A stretch of DNA of 52,446 bases from Opitutus sp. (GCA_009695305.1 SIBG01000021.1:1-52446), one strand, 5' to 3'. Numbered from the stretch's first letter, positions 42,375 through 51,839 are shown. Translations and numbers: made by a program. The notes: generated from the letters alone by a model not told the origin.

Positions 42375-43615
42375 TGCGACAACGCCACGCCGAGGTGGGT
42401 GGCCAATTTTTGCTGTTTGATTCCGTAGAAAGCGGCGAACGCGCGGAGACGCCGGGCGACCGCTTCGTCTCCGGGCGGGCGGGACTTGATGGCGGCGATC
42501 ATGAGATTTTTCGCGGTGTGCTCAGTGGAGATGAACTCAAAGACCTTCGTCTGGTAGCCGGCCCACTCGAGGAGCATGGCGCGGAGCGCATCGGTCACGA
42601 ACTCCGACTGGCGCTCCTGAAAAATCCCGTGGCGGAGCGCGTCGGCGAGGACGGGCGGCGCCGTGAGTTGCGGGCGGAGTTCTTTTTGGCAGCAGGGCGC
42701 GACGACGAGAAGTTTGGCGTCGGCGGCGATGCCGCGCGCCAGGGCGTCGTCCGTGGCGGTGTCGCAGGCGTGGAGCGCGATGAGGACGTCCACCGTGCGC
42801 TCGATCGCGACGGAGTCGATCTGGCCGGTGGTGAAGGTGAGGTGCGGGAAATTATTTTCGCGGGCGGCGCGGTTGCAGAGATCGGCCAGCTCGGGGCGGG
42901 CCTCGATGCCGCGGATGACGGCGCGTTCGCCGAGCAGGGCGGCGAGGGCGAAGGTGAGGTAACCTTTGCCGGAGCCCATATCGACGACGTGAAGCGGGTG
43001 GAGCGCGCTGACCTCAGCGCTCGGTTTGGCTTCGGGCACCTCGGGCAAGCGGGTTGGGGTCGATTCGCTCCACCGCGGGAAAGCCTCTTCCAGCAAATGC
43101 GAGAGGAGTTCGGAGAATTTTTGAATCTGGCGAAACTTGTCGGCCATGCCCTCGCGAGGCTGGCCGCGGTCGTTGGTGATGCCGAGCGCGCGGAGCCAGG
43201 GGGCGTCGGCGGCGATGAGATGCTGCTTGGTCCGATCATGCGTTGCGGCTTTCGCGTGGGGCAGATCTGAGGCCCGACCAACTTTGAGGCGCGCTGGACC
43301 GTCGGGTTGACATTCGAGTTGCGCGGTCTGGGTCGCCGTGAAGAGGTGGGCGTCGAGAAAATCCCGGCCGATGAGCGGGTCGAGCTGGGCCAGCGCGGCG
43401 TCGGGCGGAAAATTCTTCGTGACGTCGCGTGTGGCGTGCCGCCAGACGAAGGCGAGATGCGGGCCGGCCTTGAGCGCGACGGGCCGGACGAACAGATTTT
43501 TTAGAGAGGCGTCGGCGCCGCGGTATTTCCCCAAGGTGAGTTTAGCGAGCGTGCCGTCGTGGATCGCGGTGCGCAGCAGAGGAAGAAAACGATCGAGAGC
43601 TGTCGGCTGAGGCAT
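42371..43615 (-). CDS. METTL25-like SAM-dependent methyltransferase
   Basis: 414 residues. The N-terminal 170 residues are of unrecognised type. Then comes a Rossmann methyltransferase fold (Methyltransf_32 pattern): VVDMGSGKGYLTFALAALLG, IEARPELADLCNRAA, then LIALHACDTATDDALARGI and VVAPCCQKELRP. The HACDTATD and PCC motifs are typical of the METTL25/RRNAD1 group seen mainly in eukaryotes and some bacteria. Substrate unknown; RNA or a translation factor is plausible from the coupled Rsm22-like gene downstream. Confidence 0.83.
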   Translation of the reverse strand: MPQPTALDRFLPLLRTAIHDGTLAKLTLGKYRGADASLKNLFVRPVALKAGPHLAFVWRHATRDVTKNFPPDAALAQLDPLIGRDFLDAHLFTATQTAQLECQPDGPARLKVGRASDLPHAKAATHDRTKQHLIAADAPWLRALGITNDRGQPREGMADKFRQIQKFSELLSHLLEEAFPRWSESTPTRLPEVPEAKPSAEVSALHPLHVVDMGSGKGYLTFALAALLGERAVIRGIEARPELADLCNRAARENNFPHLTFTTGQIDSVAIERTVDVLIALHACDTATDDALARGIAADAKLLVVAPCCQKELRPQLTAPPVLADALRHGIFQERQSEFVTDALRAMLLEWAGYQTKVFEFISTEHTAKNLMIAAIKSRPPGDEAVARRLRAFAAFYGIKQQKLATHLGVALSQ

Positions 43616-43705
43616 GAAGGAAGATTTTTGACTGCGGACGGCGCTGATTACGCGGATAATGGCAGGTCGATCGAAAAGCTTGGGGTGAAATTTGGGAAGA
43701 GTGCG

Positions 43706-45238
43706 CTACTTGAGTGAGGCCGGCTGGACGTAGAAATCGAGGGGCGTGCGGCGCCACCACTGGCCGCTGCGGGCGCGAGTGGCGGGGTCGGTGAAATGGT
43801 ATTCGTAGCGAACGACGCGGACGAAGCGTGGTGGTTTTTGCGCGAAGGGATTGGTGGCGAAAAGGGCGAGGACGTCAGGTGTGCCGCGCAGGAGGTGTTC
43901 GCAGAGGTGGAGCACCCAGCGATTCTGGGCCGGGGAACCGAGGGCCGCAAACCAAAGCTGCCAGTCAAGCCGCGGCTGATGCGGCGCGACCCAGGTCGGG
44001 CGGTGGGCCAGGTCCCCGGGTTTGTCGGGAAATTCGTAAGCGCGCCAGTCGCGGCCGTCGTCGCTGCCTTCAAAGATGAGTTCAAGCCGTGGGTTGGTCA
44101 TCACGGCGAAGAGGCCGTAGTTGTTGAGGCTACGGAAGGGGGCGACGCCGTTGACGAGCGCGCCGAGCAGTTCGGGAAGGACCGGCCGGCGCGTGACGCT
44201 GGGCAGCGCCTGCAGCACGGTGAACGGGATGACCAAGGCGGCCACCGCACCGAGCACCCAGCGTGGGGCGTGACAAACGCCGGCCGTGGCGTCGAAAAGT
44301 GTGTCAACTAATGATTGACTAACCCGCGGGGGCCAGAGGCGGTCGGAAGAGAGCAGGATTCGAGCGAAACGCGGGCAGGCGGAAGTCCACCACGCGTCGT
44401 CGAGGCAGGGGAGGCAGAGGGCGAGGGTGAGGAGGTTGAAAAACGTGTAGTTGCCGGTGAGGGCGATGAGGAGCATCAGTATGGCGATGAGCAGGGCGGC
44501 GCGGTGACGAAACGCGCGGGGAGCGAAGAGGCAGAAAGGGGCGATGAGTTCGATGACGAACATTCCGGCGCACGAGGCACGATGGAACCAGCCGGGGAGT
44601 TGGTGAACGAACCACGCGAACTGGGTCGGGAGCGGCTGCGTCTCGTAGTGAATCGTTAGCGCGGAGAGATTGCGCCACGTCGGGTCGCCGCTCGTCAGCT
44701 TCACGAGGCCGGAGAGAAACATGAGGCGAAAAAACAGCCAGACGAGGAGCCAGCGGGCGACTCGCGGCGGCGCCGGTGCGCGCCAGAGCGGAAGGAGCGA
44801 CCACGGCGCGAGAAAAATGGCGAGGAGGGTGGTCTCGAGGAGGAGCGCGTCCCATTGGAAATTGAAGAACACCTGACCCGCGCCGCAGAGCGACAGGTAG
44901 GCGGCCCACAGCAAAGCGAGGCAGGGCGCGGGCGCGATACCGGCGAAGAGGAGGAGGGAGAGCGCGCCGCCGGCGGCGCAAAGGGCGGGAAGAAATTTTC
45001 CGGCGCCGAAAATCCAGCAGAGCGACGGGAGCTGGTAGTAGGCCGCGGCGCCGAGTTGCTCCTGGACGGCGTGGAAAAAGGGCTGCGCGGGGAGCAGACC
45101 GTGCGGCCCGATGAGGCCGTTGAGCTGAATCCACGCGGAGGTAAACGCGATGAAGTGGATCAGCGCGAGCGAGCGCAGGAAGAGCCACGAGCCAAATGAA
45201 AACGTGTCGCTCGCGGGAGTGGTTCCGGCGCGGTTCAC
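43706..45238 (-). CDS. Lipase maturation factor family membrane protein
   Basis: 510 residues from a GTG at 45238, 10 bp after the DUF1501 stop; in-frame codons further upstream lie inside that gene and look non-coding. About eight hydrophobic segments follow the LMF1/LMF2 family pattern: FGSWLFLRSLALIHFIAFTS, IGPHGLLPA, FNFQWDALLLET, RLMFLSGLVKLTSGDPTW and a C-terminal soluble domain with FAVMTNPRLELIFEGSDDG, WRAYEFPDKPGD and WVAPHQPRLDWQLWFAAL. In animals LMF1 helps fold lipases; the bacterial role is unknown. It is the last gene of a tightly spaced minus-strand array. Confidence 0.88.
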   Translation of the reverse strand: MNRAGTTPASDTFSFGSWLFLRSLALIHFIAFTSAWIQLNGLIGPHGLLPAQPFFHAVQEQLGAAAYYQLPSLCWIFGAGKFLPALCAAGGALSLLLFAGIAPAPCLALLWAAYLSLCGAGQVFFNFQWDALLLETTLLAIFLAPWSLLPLWRAPAPPRVARWLLVWLFFRLMFLSGLVKLTSGDPTWRNLSALTIHYETQPLPTQFAWFVHQLPGWFHRASCAGMFVIELIAPFCLFAPRAFRHRAALLIAILMLLIALTGNYTFFNLLTLALCLPCLDDAWWTSACPRFARILLSSDRLWPPRVSQSLVDTLFDATAGVCHAPRWVLGAVAALVIPFTVLQALPSVTRRPVLPELLGALVNGVAPFRSLNNYGLFAVMTNPRLELIFEGSDDGRDWRAYEFPDKPGDLAHRPTWVAPHQPRLDWQLWFAALGSPAQNRWVLHLCEHLLRGTPDVLALFATNPFAQKPPRFVRVVRYEYHFTDPATRARSGQWWRRTPLDFYVQPASLK

Positions 45239-45248
45239 GGCGGCAGGC

Positions 45249-46697
45249 TTAGGCGAGCAGGCCCTTGACGACCTGGCCGTGGACGTCGGAGAGCCGGAAC
45301 TGCCGGCCCTGATAGCGGTAGGTGAGCCGTTCGTGATCGATGCCGAGCAGGTGGAGGATTGTGGCCTGCCAGTCGTGCACATGAACGCCGTCGCGGGCGA
45401 TGCCGTAGCTGAATTCGTCGGTCTCGCCGTAGGCGGTGCCGGCCTTCACGCCACCCCCGGCCATCCAAGTGCTGTAGGCGCTGCCGAGGTGATCGCGGCC
45501 GTAGCCGTCGATTTTCGTGATGTCACCTTGCACGAAAACGGTGCGACCGAATTCGCCGGCGTAAATGACGAGGGTATCTTCGAGGAGGCCGCGTTGCCTG
45601 AGATCGTGGACGAGCGCGGCGGTGGGCTGGTCGGTGTCGCGGCACTGGACCTCCAGCTGCGTGGCGAGATTGCGATGCTGATCCCAGCCGCCGTGCATCA
45701 GCTGGATGAAGCGGACTCCGCGCTCGGCGAGGCGGCGGGCGAGCAGACAATTGCGCGCATAGCTGCCCAGGCGGTGCACATCGGGGCCGTAGCTGGCGAG
45801 CGTGGCGGGTGACTCCTGGCCGAGGTCGAGCAGGCCGGGCACGCTGGCCTGCATCTTGAACCCCATTTCGTATTGGGCGATCCGGGTATCCGTTTCGGGA
45901 TCGCCGTGGAGCTCAAGTTGGTGGTGGTTGAGCGCGGCGATGTCATCGAGCAGCGCGCGTTTCTGGGTGCGGTCGAGGCCGGGGGCGTCGTTGAGGTAGA
46001 GCACCGGCTCGCCCTCGCTGCGGAGGCGGACGCCTTGGAATTTTGAGGGAATAAAGCCGCTGCCCCAGTAGTGCTCGTAGAAAAGCTGGCCGCAGGTTTT
46101 TTGCTGGTCGGAGGACGTCATCACGACGAACGCCGGGAGATCCTCGGCGAGCGAGCCGAGGCCGTAGGTCAGCCACGAGCCCATACTGGGGCGGCCGGGA
46201 ATTTGGGAACCGGTCAGGCAAAACGTGACGCCGGGGGCGTGGTTGACGGCCTCGGTGTGCATCGAATTGATGAGGCACATCTCATCGGCGATGCCGCCGA
46301 TGTGAGGGATAAGTTCGCTGAGCCAGCGACCGGAGCGGCCGTATTGTTTGAAGGGTTTGAGCGCGGGCAAAATGGGAAATTTTTTCTGCGTCGACGTCAT
46401 TGTCGAAAGGCGCGCGCTGCTGCGGACGGAGTCGGGGAGTTCCTGCATCCGGAGCGCCTCGAGGCCGGGCTTGTAATCGAAGAGATCAACCTGCGAGGGG
46501 CCGCCGCCCTGCCAGAGCAAGATGACCCGTTTGGCTTTGGGCGGAAAATGGGGCAGGCCGTGGCCGGAGGCGGCCAGGGCCCCGAGCGCGTCGGAGTTGA
46601 GCAGCGAGCCGAGGGCGGCGGCGCCGAGGCCGGTGGCGGTGCGGCCGAAGAACTGGCGGCGGGTCAGCTGGAGGTGGGCGGCGCTGAGGGGGTTCAT
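45249..46697 (-). CDS. DUF1501 domain-containing protein (Tat-exported)
   Basis: 482 residues. The N-terminus has a twin-arginine signal: TRRQFFGRTATGLGAAALG with Arg13-Arg14. The mature protein matches the DUF1501 family, a sulfatase/phosphatase-like fold: VILLWQGGGPSQVDLFDYKP, INSMHTEAVNHAPG, then RFIQLMHGGWDQH and TLVIYAGEFGRT. These proteins almost always accompany PSD1-type cytochromes in Planctomycetes and Verrucomicrobia, but their reaction is not established. Its ATG overlaps the PSD1 stop (ATGA), so the pair is translationally coupled. Confidence 0.92.
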   Translation of the reverse strand: MNPLSAAHLQLTRRQFFGRTATGLGAAALGSLLNSDALGALAASGHGLPHFPPKAKRVILLWQGGGPSQVDLFDYKPGLEALRMQELPDSVRSSARLSTMTSTQKKFPILPALKPFKQYGRSGRWLSELIPHIGGIADEMCLINSMHTEAVNHAPGVTFCLTGSQIPGRPSMGSWLTYGLGSLAEDLPAFVVMTSSDQQKTCGQLFYEHYWGSGFIPSKFQGVRLRSEGEPVLYLNDAPGLDRTQKRALLDDIAALNHHQLELHGDPETDTRIAQYEMGFKMQASVPGLLDLGQESPATLASYGPDVHRLGSYARNCLLARRLAERGVRFIQLMHGGWDQHRNLATQLEVQCRDTDQPTAALVHDLRQRGLLEDTLVIYAGEFGRTVFVQGDITKIDGYGRDHLGSAYSTWMAGGGVKAGTAYGETDEFSYGIARDGVHVHDWQATILHLLGIDHERLTYRYQGRQFRLSDVHGQVVKGLLA

Positions 46698-49213
46698 GAT
46701 TTGGTCAGCGTTTCGTCGAGGTTGAGGATCGCCAGGCAGACGGCGGTGTAGGCGGCGTGTTCGGCGGGAGTGAGCGACGGATCGCGGGGAATCTCCCCGA
46801 CGGTGAGGAAGGCCTGCGCGGCCGCGGGATCGGCCGTGAACCGCGCGAGTTGTTTCGCGAGGCTGGCAGCGAGGATTTTTTTCTCGGCGGAGTCCGGTGC
46901 GCGGGCGAGGACGGTGCGGAATGCGTAGACGAGGCGCGCGTCGGCCCGGGGAGCGGCGCGGAGGGCGCGGGCGGCGAGGGCGCGGGCGGCTTCGATGAAC
47001 GTGGGGTCGTTGAGGGTGGTGAGCGCGTGGAGTGGGGTGCTGGTGGTGGCGGTGCGGACCTTGCAGGTGTTGCGCGAGGAGGAATCAAACATGTTCGCGG
47101 GGGCGACGGTGCGCCGCCAGAACGTGTAGAGGCTGCGGCGATAGAGATCGGGGCCGGTGGATTGCGGATAGGTGAAGTCGCGCTCCTTGGTGATCGCGAG
47201 CGAGTCCCAGATGTCCTTCGGCTGATAGGGATAGACGGGTTTGCCGCCGAGCTGATCAACCAGCAGACCGCTGACGGCGAGCGCCTGGTCGCGAATCGCC
47301 ATGGCCGGGAGCCGGAAACGCGCGCCGCGGGCGAAGAGGCGGTTCTCGGGATCGCGGTCCAGCAGTTCGGGCGTGACGCGGGAGGACTGCCGGTAGGTGG
47401 CACTGGTGACGATGAGCCGATGAAGGCGTTTCACGTCCCAACCGGAATCGCGAAATTCCGCGGCCAGCCAGTCGAGCAACTCGCGGTGGACCGGGGCCTC
47501 GCTCTGCGCGCCGAAATCCTCGCTGGTTTTGACGAGGCCGGTGCCAAAAAACGTCTGCCAGTGCCGATTGGCGATCACGCGGGCGGTGAGCGGTTGTTCG
47601 GGACTCATGAGCCAGCGGGCGAGGCCAAGGCGGTTGCGCGGCGCGTCGGCGGGCAGCGGCGGGAGAAAGGCGGGCGTGGCGAATGAAACTTTTTCGCGCG
47701 GCGCTTCATAGTTGCCGCGTTCGAGGACGAAGGTGTCGCGCGGCTTCGTGTCGGCCATGACCATCAGGCGCGGGTTGCCGTCATTCTTGAGGCTGTCGCG
47801 CAGCGTGAGCCGACGGGAGAGCTCGGGATCGACCTTCGGCAGTTCATTGACGTAGAAATATTTTTTCAACTTGCCGACGTTGGCGGCGAGCCGGTCCTTG
47901 ACTGGCTGGGCGGCAGTGTGGCGGAGGACTTCGTCGGGATAATTCGGGTCGGCCGCGATGGCGGCTTCCCAAGGGGCTTGCAGGACGGCGATGCGTTCGT
48001 CGACCTTGGCGGGGACGAGTTCCGCCTCGAGCGCGGCGAGCTGCGCCTTGTGCTCGGGTGTGGCGAGTTCGAGGAGGGGGGCGGCGACGCGGACCTTGAA
48101 CGAGGACCCGCTGACGATGCCGGTCTCGGGCAAGTGGTTGAACGCCGCCATGAGCGAGTAGTAGTCGCGCTGGGTGATGGCATCGAACTTGTGATCGTGG
48201 CATTGGGCGCAGGCGACGGTGAGGCCGAGCCAGTTGGTCGCCGTGGTGTCGACGCGATCGAACAACGCGACGTTGCGTTGCTCCTCGGGGATCGCGCCGC
48301 CCTCGCCGTTGAGGAGATGGTTGCGATTGAACGCGGTGGCGATGCGTTGATCGACGGTCGGCTCCGGGAGCAGGTCGCCGGCGAGCTGCTCAATCGTGAA
48401 CTGATCGAAGGGCATGTTGGCGTTGAGCGCGCGCACGACCCAGTCGCGCCAGATCCACTGAAACGTATCGCCGTCCTGCTGATAGCCGTTCGAGTCGGCG
48501 TAGCGCGCGGCGTCGAGCCAGGGGAGGGCCATGCGTTCGCCGTAATGCGGCGAGGCGAGGAGCCGGTCGACGAGGCGCTCGTAGGCGTCGGGCTTTTTGT
48601 CGGCCAGAAAGGCGGCGAGTTCGGCCGGCGTGGGAGGGAGTCCGGTGAGATCAAGCGAGACCCGCCGGATCAGGTTTTCGCGGGAGGCTTCCGGCGAGGG
48701 CGCGAGGTGGGCGGTCTCAAGCGACGCGAGGACGAAACGGTCGAGCGGATGGCGAACCCATTTGGTCTGCCTCACGGCGGGTGCGGCGGGCCGGACGAGC
48801 GGAGTGAAGGCCCAGTGCGCCGCAAAGGGCGCGCCCTCGGCGACCCAGCGGCGGAGCAGATCTTTTTGCGCCGGGGTCAGCGAGCGGTGCGAATCGAGGG
48901 GCGGCATGCGCTCATCCTCCTCATCGGAAAAGATCCGGTTGATGAGCTCGCTGTCGGCGGGTTGGCCCGGGACGACGACTTCCTTGCTGCGCTGGCCCTC
49001 CAGGGTGTCGAGGCGGAGCTTGGCCTTGCGCTTGGTCGCGTCCTGGCCGTGGCAGTAGAAACAGTTCTCCGCGAGGATGGGGCGAATGTCGCGGCCGTAG
49101 TCGAGCGGGGCGGGAGCGCGAGCGGCGGCCGCGAGCGGGCGAACCACGAGCGTGAGGAGAAAAAACGCCAGCATCGGGCCGGGTCGAATGCGGAGTGGAG
49201 CAGGGGTGGTCAT
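46694..49213 (-). CDS. PSD1 and planctomycete cytochrome c domain protein (DUF1549/DUF1553)
   Basis: 839 residues. A signal peptide (MLAFFLLTLVVRPLAAAARA) precedes a heme c motif Cys51-x-x-Cys54-His55 in ENCFYCHG, the planctomycete-type cytochrome (PSCyt1). DUF1549 follows (RLVDRLLASPHYGERMALPW, then ATAFNRNHLLNGEGGAIPEE), and the C-terminal third is DUF1553 (NRLGLARWLMSPEQPLTARV, then FGTGLVKTSEDFG). It should be a periplasmic or surface c-type cytochrome and so depends on the System II proteins encoded elsewhere in this window. Substrate unknown. It lies 33 bp behind an ABC transporter binding-protein gene. Confidence 0.92.
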   Translation of the reverse strand: MTTPAPLRIRPGPMLAFFLLTLVVRPLAAAARAPAPLDYGRDIRPILAENCFYCHGQDATKRKAKLRLDTLEGQRSKEVVVPGQPADSELINRIFSDEEDERMPPLDSHRSLTPAQKDLLRRWVAEGAPFAAHWAFTPLVRPAAPAVRQTKWVRHPLDRFVLASLETAHLAPSPEASRENLIRRVSLDLTGLPPTPAELAAFLADKKPDAYERLVDRLLASPHYGERMALPWLDAARYADSNGYQQDGDTFQWIWRDWVVRALNANMPFDQFTIEQLAGDLLPEPTVDQRIATAFNRNHLLNGEGGAIPEEQRNVALFDRVDTTATNWLGLTVACAQCHDHKFDAITQRDYYSLMAAFNHLPETGIVSGSSFKVRVAAPLLELATPEHKAQLAALEAELVPAKVDERIAVLQAPWEAAIAADPNYPDEVLRHTAAQPVKDRLAANVGKLKKYFYVNELPKVDPELSRRLTLRDSLKNDGNPRLMVMADTKPRDTFVLERGNYEAPREKVSFATPAFLPPLPADAPRNRLGLARWLMSPEQPLTARVIANRHWQTFFGTGLVKTSEDFGAQSEAPVHRELLDWLAAEFRDSGWDVKRLHRLIVTSATYRQSSRVTPELLDRDPENRLFARGARFRLPAMAIRDQALAVSGLLVDQLGGKPVYPYQPKDIWDSLAITKERDFTYPQSTGPDLYRRSLYTFWRRTVAPANMFDSSSRNTCKVRTATTSTPLHALTTLNDPTFIEAARALAARALRAAPRADARLVYAFRTVLARAPDSAEKKILAASLAKQLARFTADPAAAQAFLTVGEIPRDPSLTPAEHAAYTAVCLAILNLDETLTKS

Positions 49214-49246
49214 GCGGGATGGCGGAGACGCGCCGGGCTGGGCGGG

Positions 49247-50242
49247 CTAGCGAGGGAGAAACTCGGTCGTCATCGCTTGCGCGGGGGTGAGCTTGGACTT
49301 TTTCAAAATGCCGAGGTCTTCGAGCTGGGAAATTTGCGTGGCGTAACGCGCCGGGTCGAGGCGGCCGATTAGCTGGGGGCCGCCGTTCGAGTCTCGACCG
49401 GTGACGAGTTTTTCGTCGAGCAGCATTTTGCGGGAAAACATCATGAACTCGTCGGTATTGCCGGGGTTTGCTTTTTTCAGCGCCGCGTGGGCCGGGGTGG
49501 GATCGCCTTCGAGGTAATCGCGCCAGCCGCGGACATAGGCGCGGACGAACGCGCGCAGCTCGGCAGGATGCTCGCGGGCGAACTTCGTGTTCGTCACGAG
49601 GACGGCGTAGGAGCGGAAACCGGCGTCCCACGTCGCAAGGAAGCGCGGCATCTTGCCGCCGGCTTGCACAATGTGGAAGGGCTCGGCGATAAAATAGCCC
49701 TGTTGCAACGCCGACTTGTTGCCGAGGAACGCCGCGACGGAAAAATTCTGCGGCACGACATTGAAGGTGAGGGCGTATTTTTTTTGGAGGAATTTTAGAA
49801 ACGCCCATTCGGGGCGGGCGATGATGGTCTTGCCCTGAAGGTCAGCGAAGGTGCGGACCGGGCTGTCGGCGTGAATCAAAATACCGGAGGGATCGTCCTG
49901 AAAGACCGCGGCAAACTGAATCACGGGGAGGCCCTCGCCCTGTTGGAGGAGCGCGTTGGTGCTGTCGGCCTGACCGACGTCGGCCTTGCCGGTGGCGACG
50001 CTGGGCATGACAAAGGCGCCGGGGCCGCCGGGGAGGAGCGTGACGTCGAGACCCGCGTCACGGAAGAAGCCGCGCGCCTGCGCCTGATAGAAACCGCCGT
50101 GCTCCGGCTCGGCGATCCAGTCGAGTTGGACGGTGATCTTCGCGAGCGGCTGGTCCGCGGCGGGGGCGGTGGGGCAGAGGATGGCGGACAGGAGACAGGA
50201 GACGGGTGACAGGAGACGGAGGAGGGAGCACAGGTGTCGCAT
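49247..50242 (-). CDS. ABC transporter substrate-binding protein (NMT1/SsuA-ThiY-like)
   Basis: 331 residues. A signal peptide begins RHLCSLLRLLSPVSCLLSAI; its codons contain near-identical copies of GACAGGAGAC on the plus strand (50187-50218), so the leader includes a small tandem duplication. The mature part matches NMT1/ThiY-like binding proteins: ITVQLDWIAEPEHGGFYQAQ, GLDVTLLPGGPGA, SGILIHADSPVRTFADLQGK, with later LVTNTKFAREHP. The EHGGFY motif occurs in binders of thiamine-pyrimidine or riboflavin-like molecules, while nitrate and sulfonate binders share the fold. The substrate is unresolved. Confidence 0.88.
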   Translation of the reverse strand: MRHLCSLLRLLSPVSCLLSAILCPTAPAADQPLAKITVQLDWIAEPEHGGFYQAQARGFFRDAGLDVTLLPGGPGAFVMPSVATGKADVGQADSTNALLQQGEGLPVIQFAAVFQDDPSGILIHADSPVRTFADLQGKTIIARPEWAFLKFLQKKYALTFNVVPQNFSVAAFLGNKSALQQGYFIAEPFHIVQAGGKMPRFLATWDAGFRSYAVLVTNTKFAREHPAELRAFVRAYVRGWRDYLEGDPTPAHAALKKANPGNTDEFMMFSRKMLLDEKLVTGRDSNGGPQLIGRLDPARYATQISQLEDLGILKKSKLTPAQAMTTEFLPR

Positions 50243-50250
50243 GGCAGGGA

Positions 50251-51042
50251 TTATTTGTCGGCGCGTTCGTAAGAGTCGTGCCACTTGTGGAGGGCGAGCC
50301 AGCTGAGGGCGAGGACGGCGGCGGTGAAAATAAAACCCAGCAGGCAGGTGACGGCGGCGGTGGCGAAGAGCGCGGGATATTTGGCCTGACTGGAATAAAT
50401 CAGGGCGGAAAAACCGAGGCCGCCGCCGTCGCCGGCGGAGCTGCCGGCGGTGTAGTCGCCGACGAGTGCGCCGATCGGTGCAAGGGTGGCCGCGATGCGG
50501 AGGCCGGTGAAAAAATATGGCAGGGCGGCGGGCACCCGGAGGTGGAGGAGCTGTTGCCCACGGGTCGCGCGCCACATGCGAAAGAGCTCGACGAGATGAC
50601 GGTCGGTCGAGATGAGGCCCTGCGTGGTGTTCACGACCAGCGGAAAAAAACAGATCAGAAAAGTGATGACAGTGACGCTGCGCAGGCCCGGGCCGACCCA
50701 GAGGACGAGAATCGGGGCGATGACAATGATGGGCGTCATCTGCAAAATCATCAGATAAGGGTAGAGGCTGGCGCGGACGAGCGAGGAGAGCGAGAGGCCG
50801 AGGCCGAGCGCAATGCTGACGACGACGGCGAGCAGGAAGCCGAGCAACGCGCCCGCGGTGGTATTGAGGGCCGCGCGCCAGAGAGCGTCGCCGTTGTCCC
50901 GCAGGGCCGCGAGGATGGCGTCGGGCGTCGGGAGGAGGAAACGCATTTCCGCGGCGAGCCAGAAATGAACGCCATACCACAGCGCGATCACGAGCGCACC
51001 GGTGGCGGCAGGGAGCAGGACGTTAAGAAATTTTCGCGACAT
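50251..51042 (-). CDS. ABC transporter permease (SsuC/ThiX-like)
   Basis: 263 residues with about six membrane spans, starting with a short leader and FLNVLLPAATGALVIALWYG. The cytoplasmic EAA-type loop is visible in ELFRMWRATRGQQLLHLRVP followed by AALPYFFTGLRIA. This is the BPD permease family paired with SsuA/NMT1-type binding proteins. It lies 11 bp after the ATPase gene and 8 bp before the binding-protein gene, all in one transcript. It would form a homodimer in the importer. Confidence 0.92.
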   Translation of the reverse strand: MSRKFLNVLLPAATGALVIALWYGVHFWLAAEMRFLLPTPDAILAALRDNGDALWRAALNTTAGALLGFLLAVVVSIALGLGLSLSSLVRASLYPYLMILQMTPIIVIAPILVLWVGPGLRSVTVITFLICFFPLVVNTTQGLISTDRHLVELFRMWRATRGQQLLHLRVPAALPYFFTGLRIAATLAPIGALVGDYTAGSSAGDGGGLGFSALIYSSQAKYPALFATAAVTCLLGFIFTAAVLALSWLALHKWHDSYERADK

Positions 51043-51053
51043 GGGCCGGGGCG

Positions 51054-51839
51054 CTAGGCGCGGGAGGCGACGGGCGATATTTCCTCGACGGAGCGGAGGA
51101 GGCGCGACCCAGCGGCGACGAGATCATGGTAGGCGCGCGAGAGGCGGGTGTCGTTGGTGCGGGGGTAGGGCAGGTCGACGCGAATCTCGGTGTGGATGCG
51201 GCCGGGGTTCGCGGACATCACGAGAATGCGATTCGAGAGAAACACCGCTTCGGAGACGGAGTGGGTGACGAAGAAGGCGGTCCAGGCTTTCTGTTCGCGG
51301 ATGGCGAGGAGTTCTTCGTTGAGATGCTCGCGGGTCATTTCGTCGAGGGCGCCGAAGGGCTCGTCGAGGAGGAGAATTTTCGGTGAAAGGGAAAGAGCCC
51401 GCGCGAGGGAGACTCGCATTTTCTGGCCGCCGGAAAGCTGGCGCGGATAGGCCCCGCCGCGATCCGCGAGCCGGACGAGATCGAGCGCGCCCTGGCGGGT
51501 GGCGGCGCGGGCGGCGGCGGGGGTGCCGCGGAGTTTCTGCGCGAGCTCGACGTTTTCTGCGACGGTGAGCCAGGGCAGGAGCGTCGGCTCTTGAAAGACG
51601 AAGGCGAGTTCGGCGGCGGCATCGGCGGGGGTGAGATCGTCGACGGTGAGGCGGCCAGCCGTCACCGGACTGAGGCCGGCGATGAGACGGAGGAGGGTGG
51701 ATTTGCCGCAGCCACTCGGGCCGATGACGGCGAGGAAGTCGCCGGGCTGGGCGGCGAGGCTCAGGCGATCGAGCACGAGGGGGCCATCGCCGAAGCGTTT
51801 GGTGACCTCGTGAAATTCAACGATGGGAGGCACGGACAT
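51054..51839 (-). CDS. ABC transporter ATP-binding protein (SsuB/TauB-like)
   Basis: 261 residues from ATG 51839 (VEFHEVTKRFGDGPLVLDRL). Walker A is GPSGCGKST, the Q-loop FVFQEPTLLPWLT, the signature LSGGQKMRVSLARAL, Walker B ILLLDEPFGALDE and the switch His in FVTHSVSEA. The SsuB/TauB subfamily energises nitrate, sulfonate or thiamine-precursor import. Longer in-frame codons up to 51923 run into the palindrome at 51911-51934 and lack family similarity. It is the first gene of the array, so its upstream region (51840-52163) should hold the promoter. Confidence 0.93.
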   Translation of the reverse strand: MSVPPIVEFHEVTKRFGDGPLVLDRLSLAAQPGDFLAVIGPSGCGKSTLLRLIAGLSPVTAGRLTVDDLTPADAAAELAFVFQEPTLLPWLTVAENVELAQKLRGTPAAARAATRQGALDLVRLADRGGAYPRQLSGGQKMRVSLARALSLSPKILLLDEPFGALDEMTREHLNEELLAIREQKAWTAFFVTHSVSEAVFLSNRILVMSANPGRIHTEIRVDLPYPRTNDTRLSRAYHDLVAAGSRLLRSVEEISPVASRA

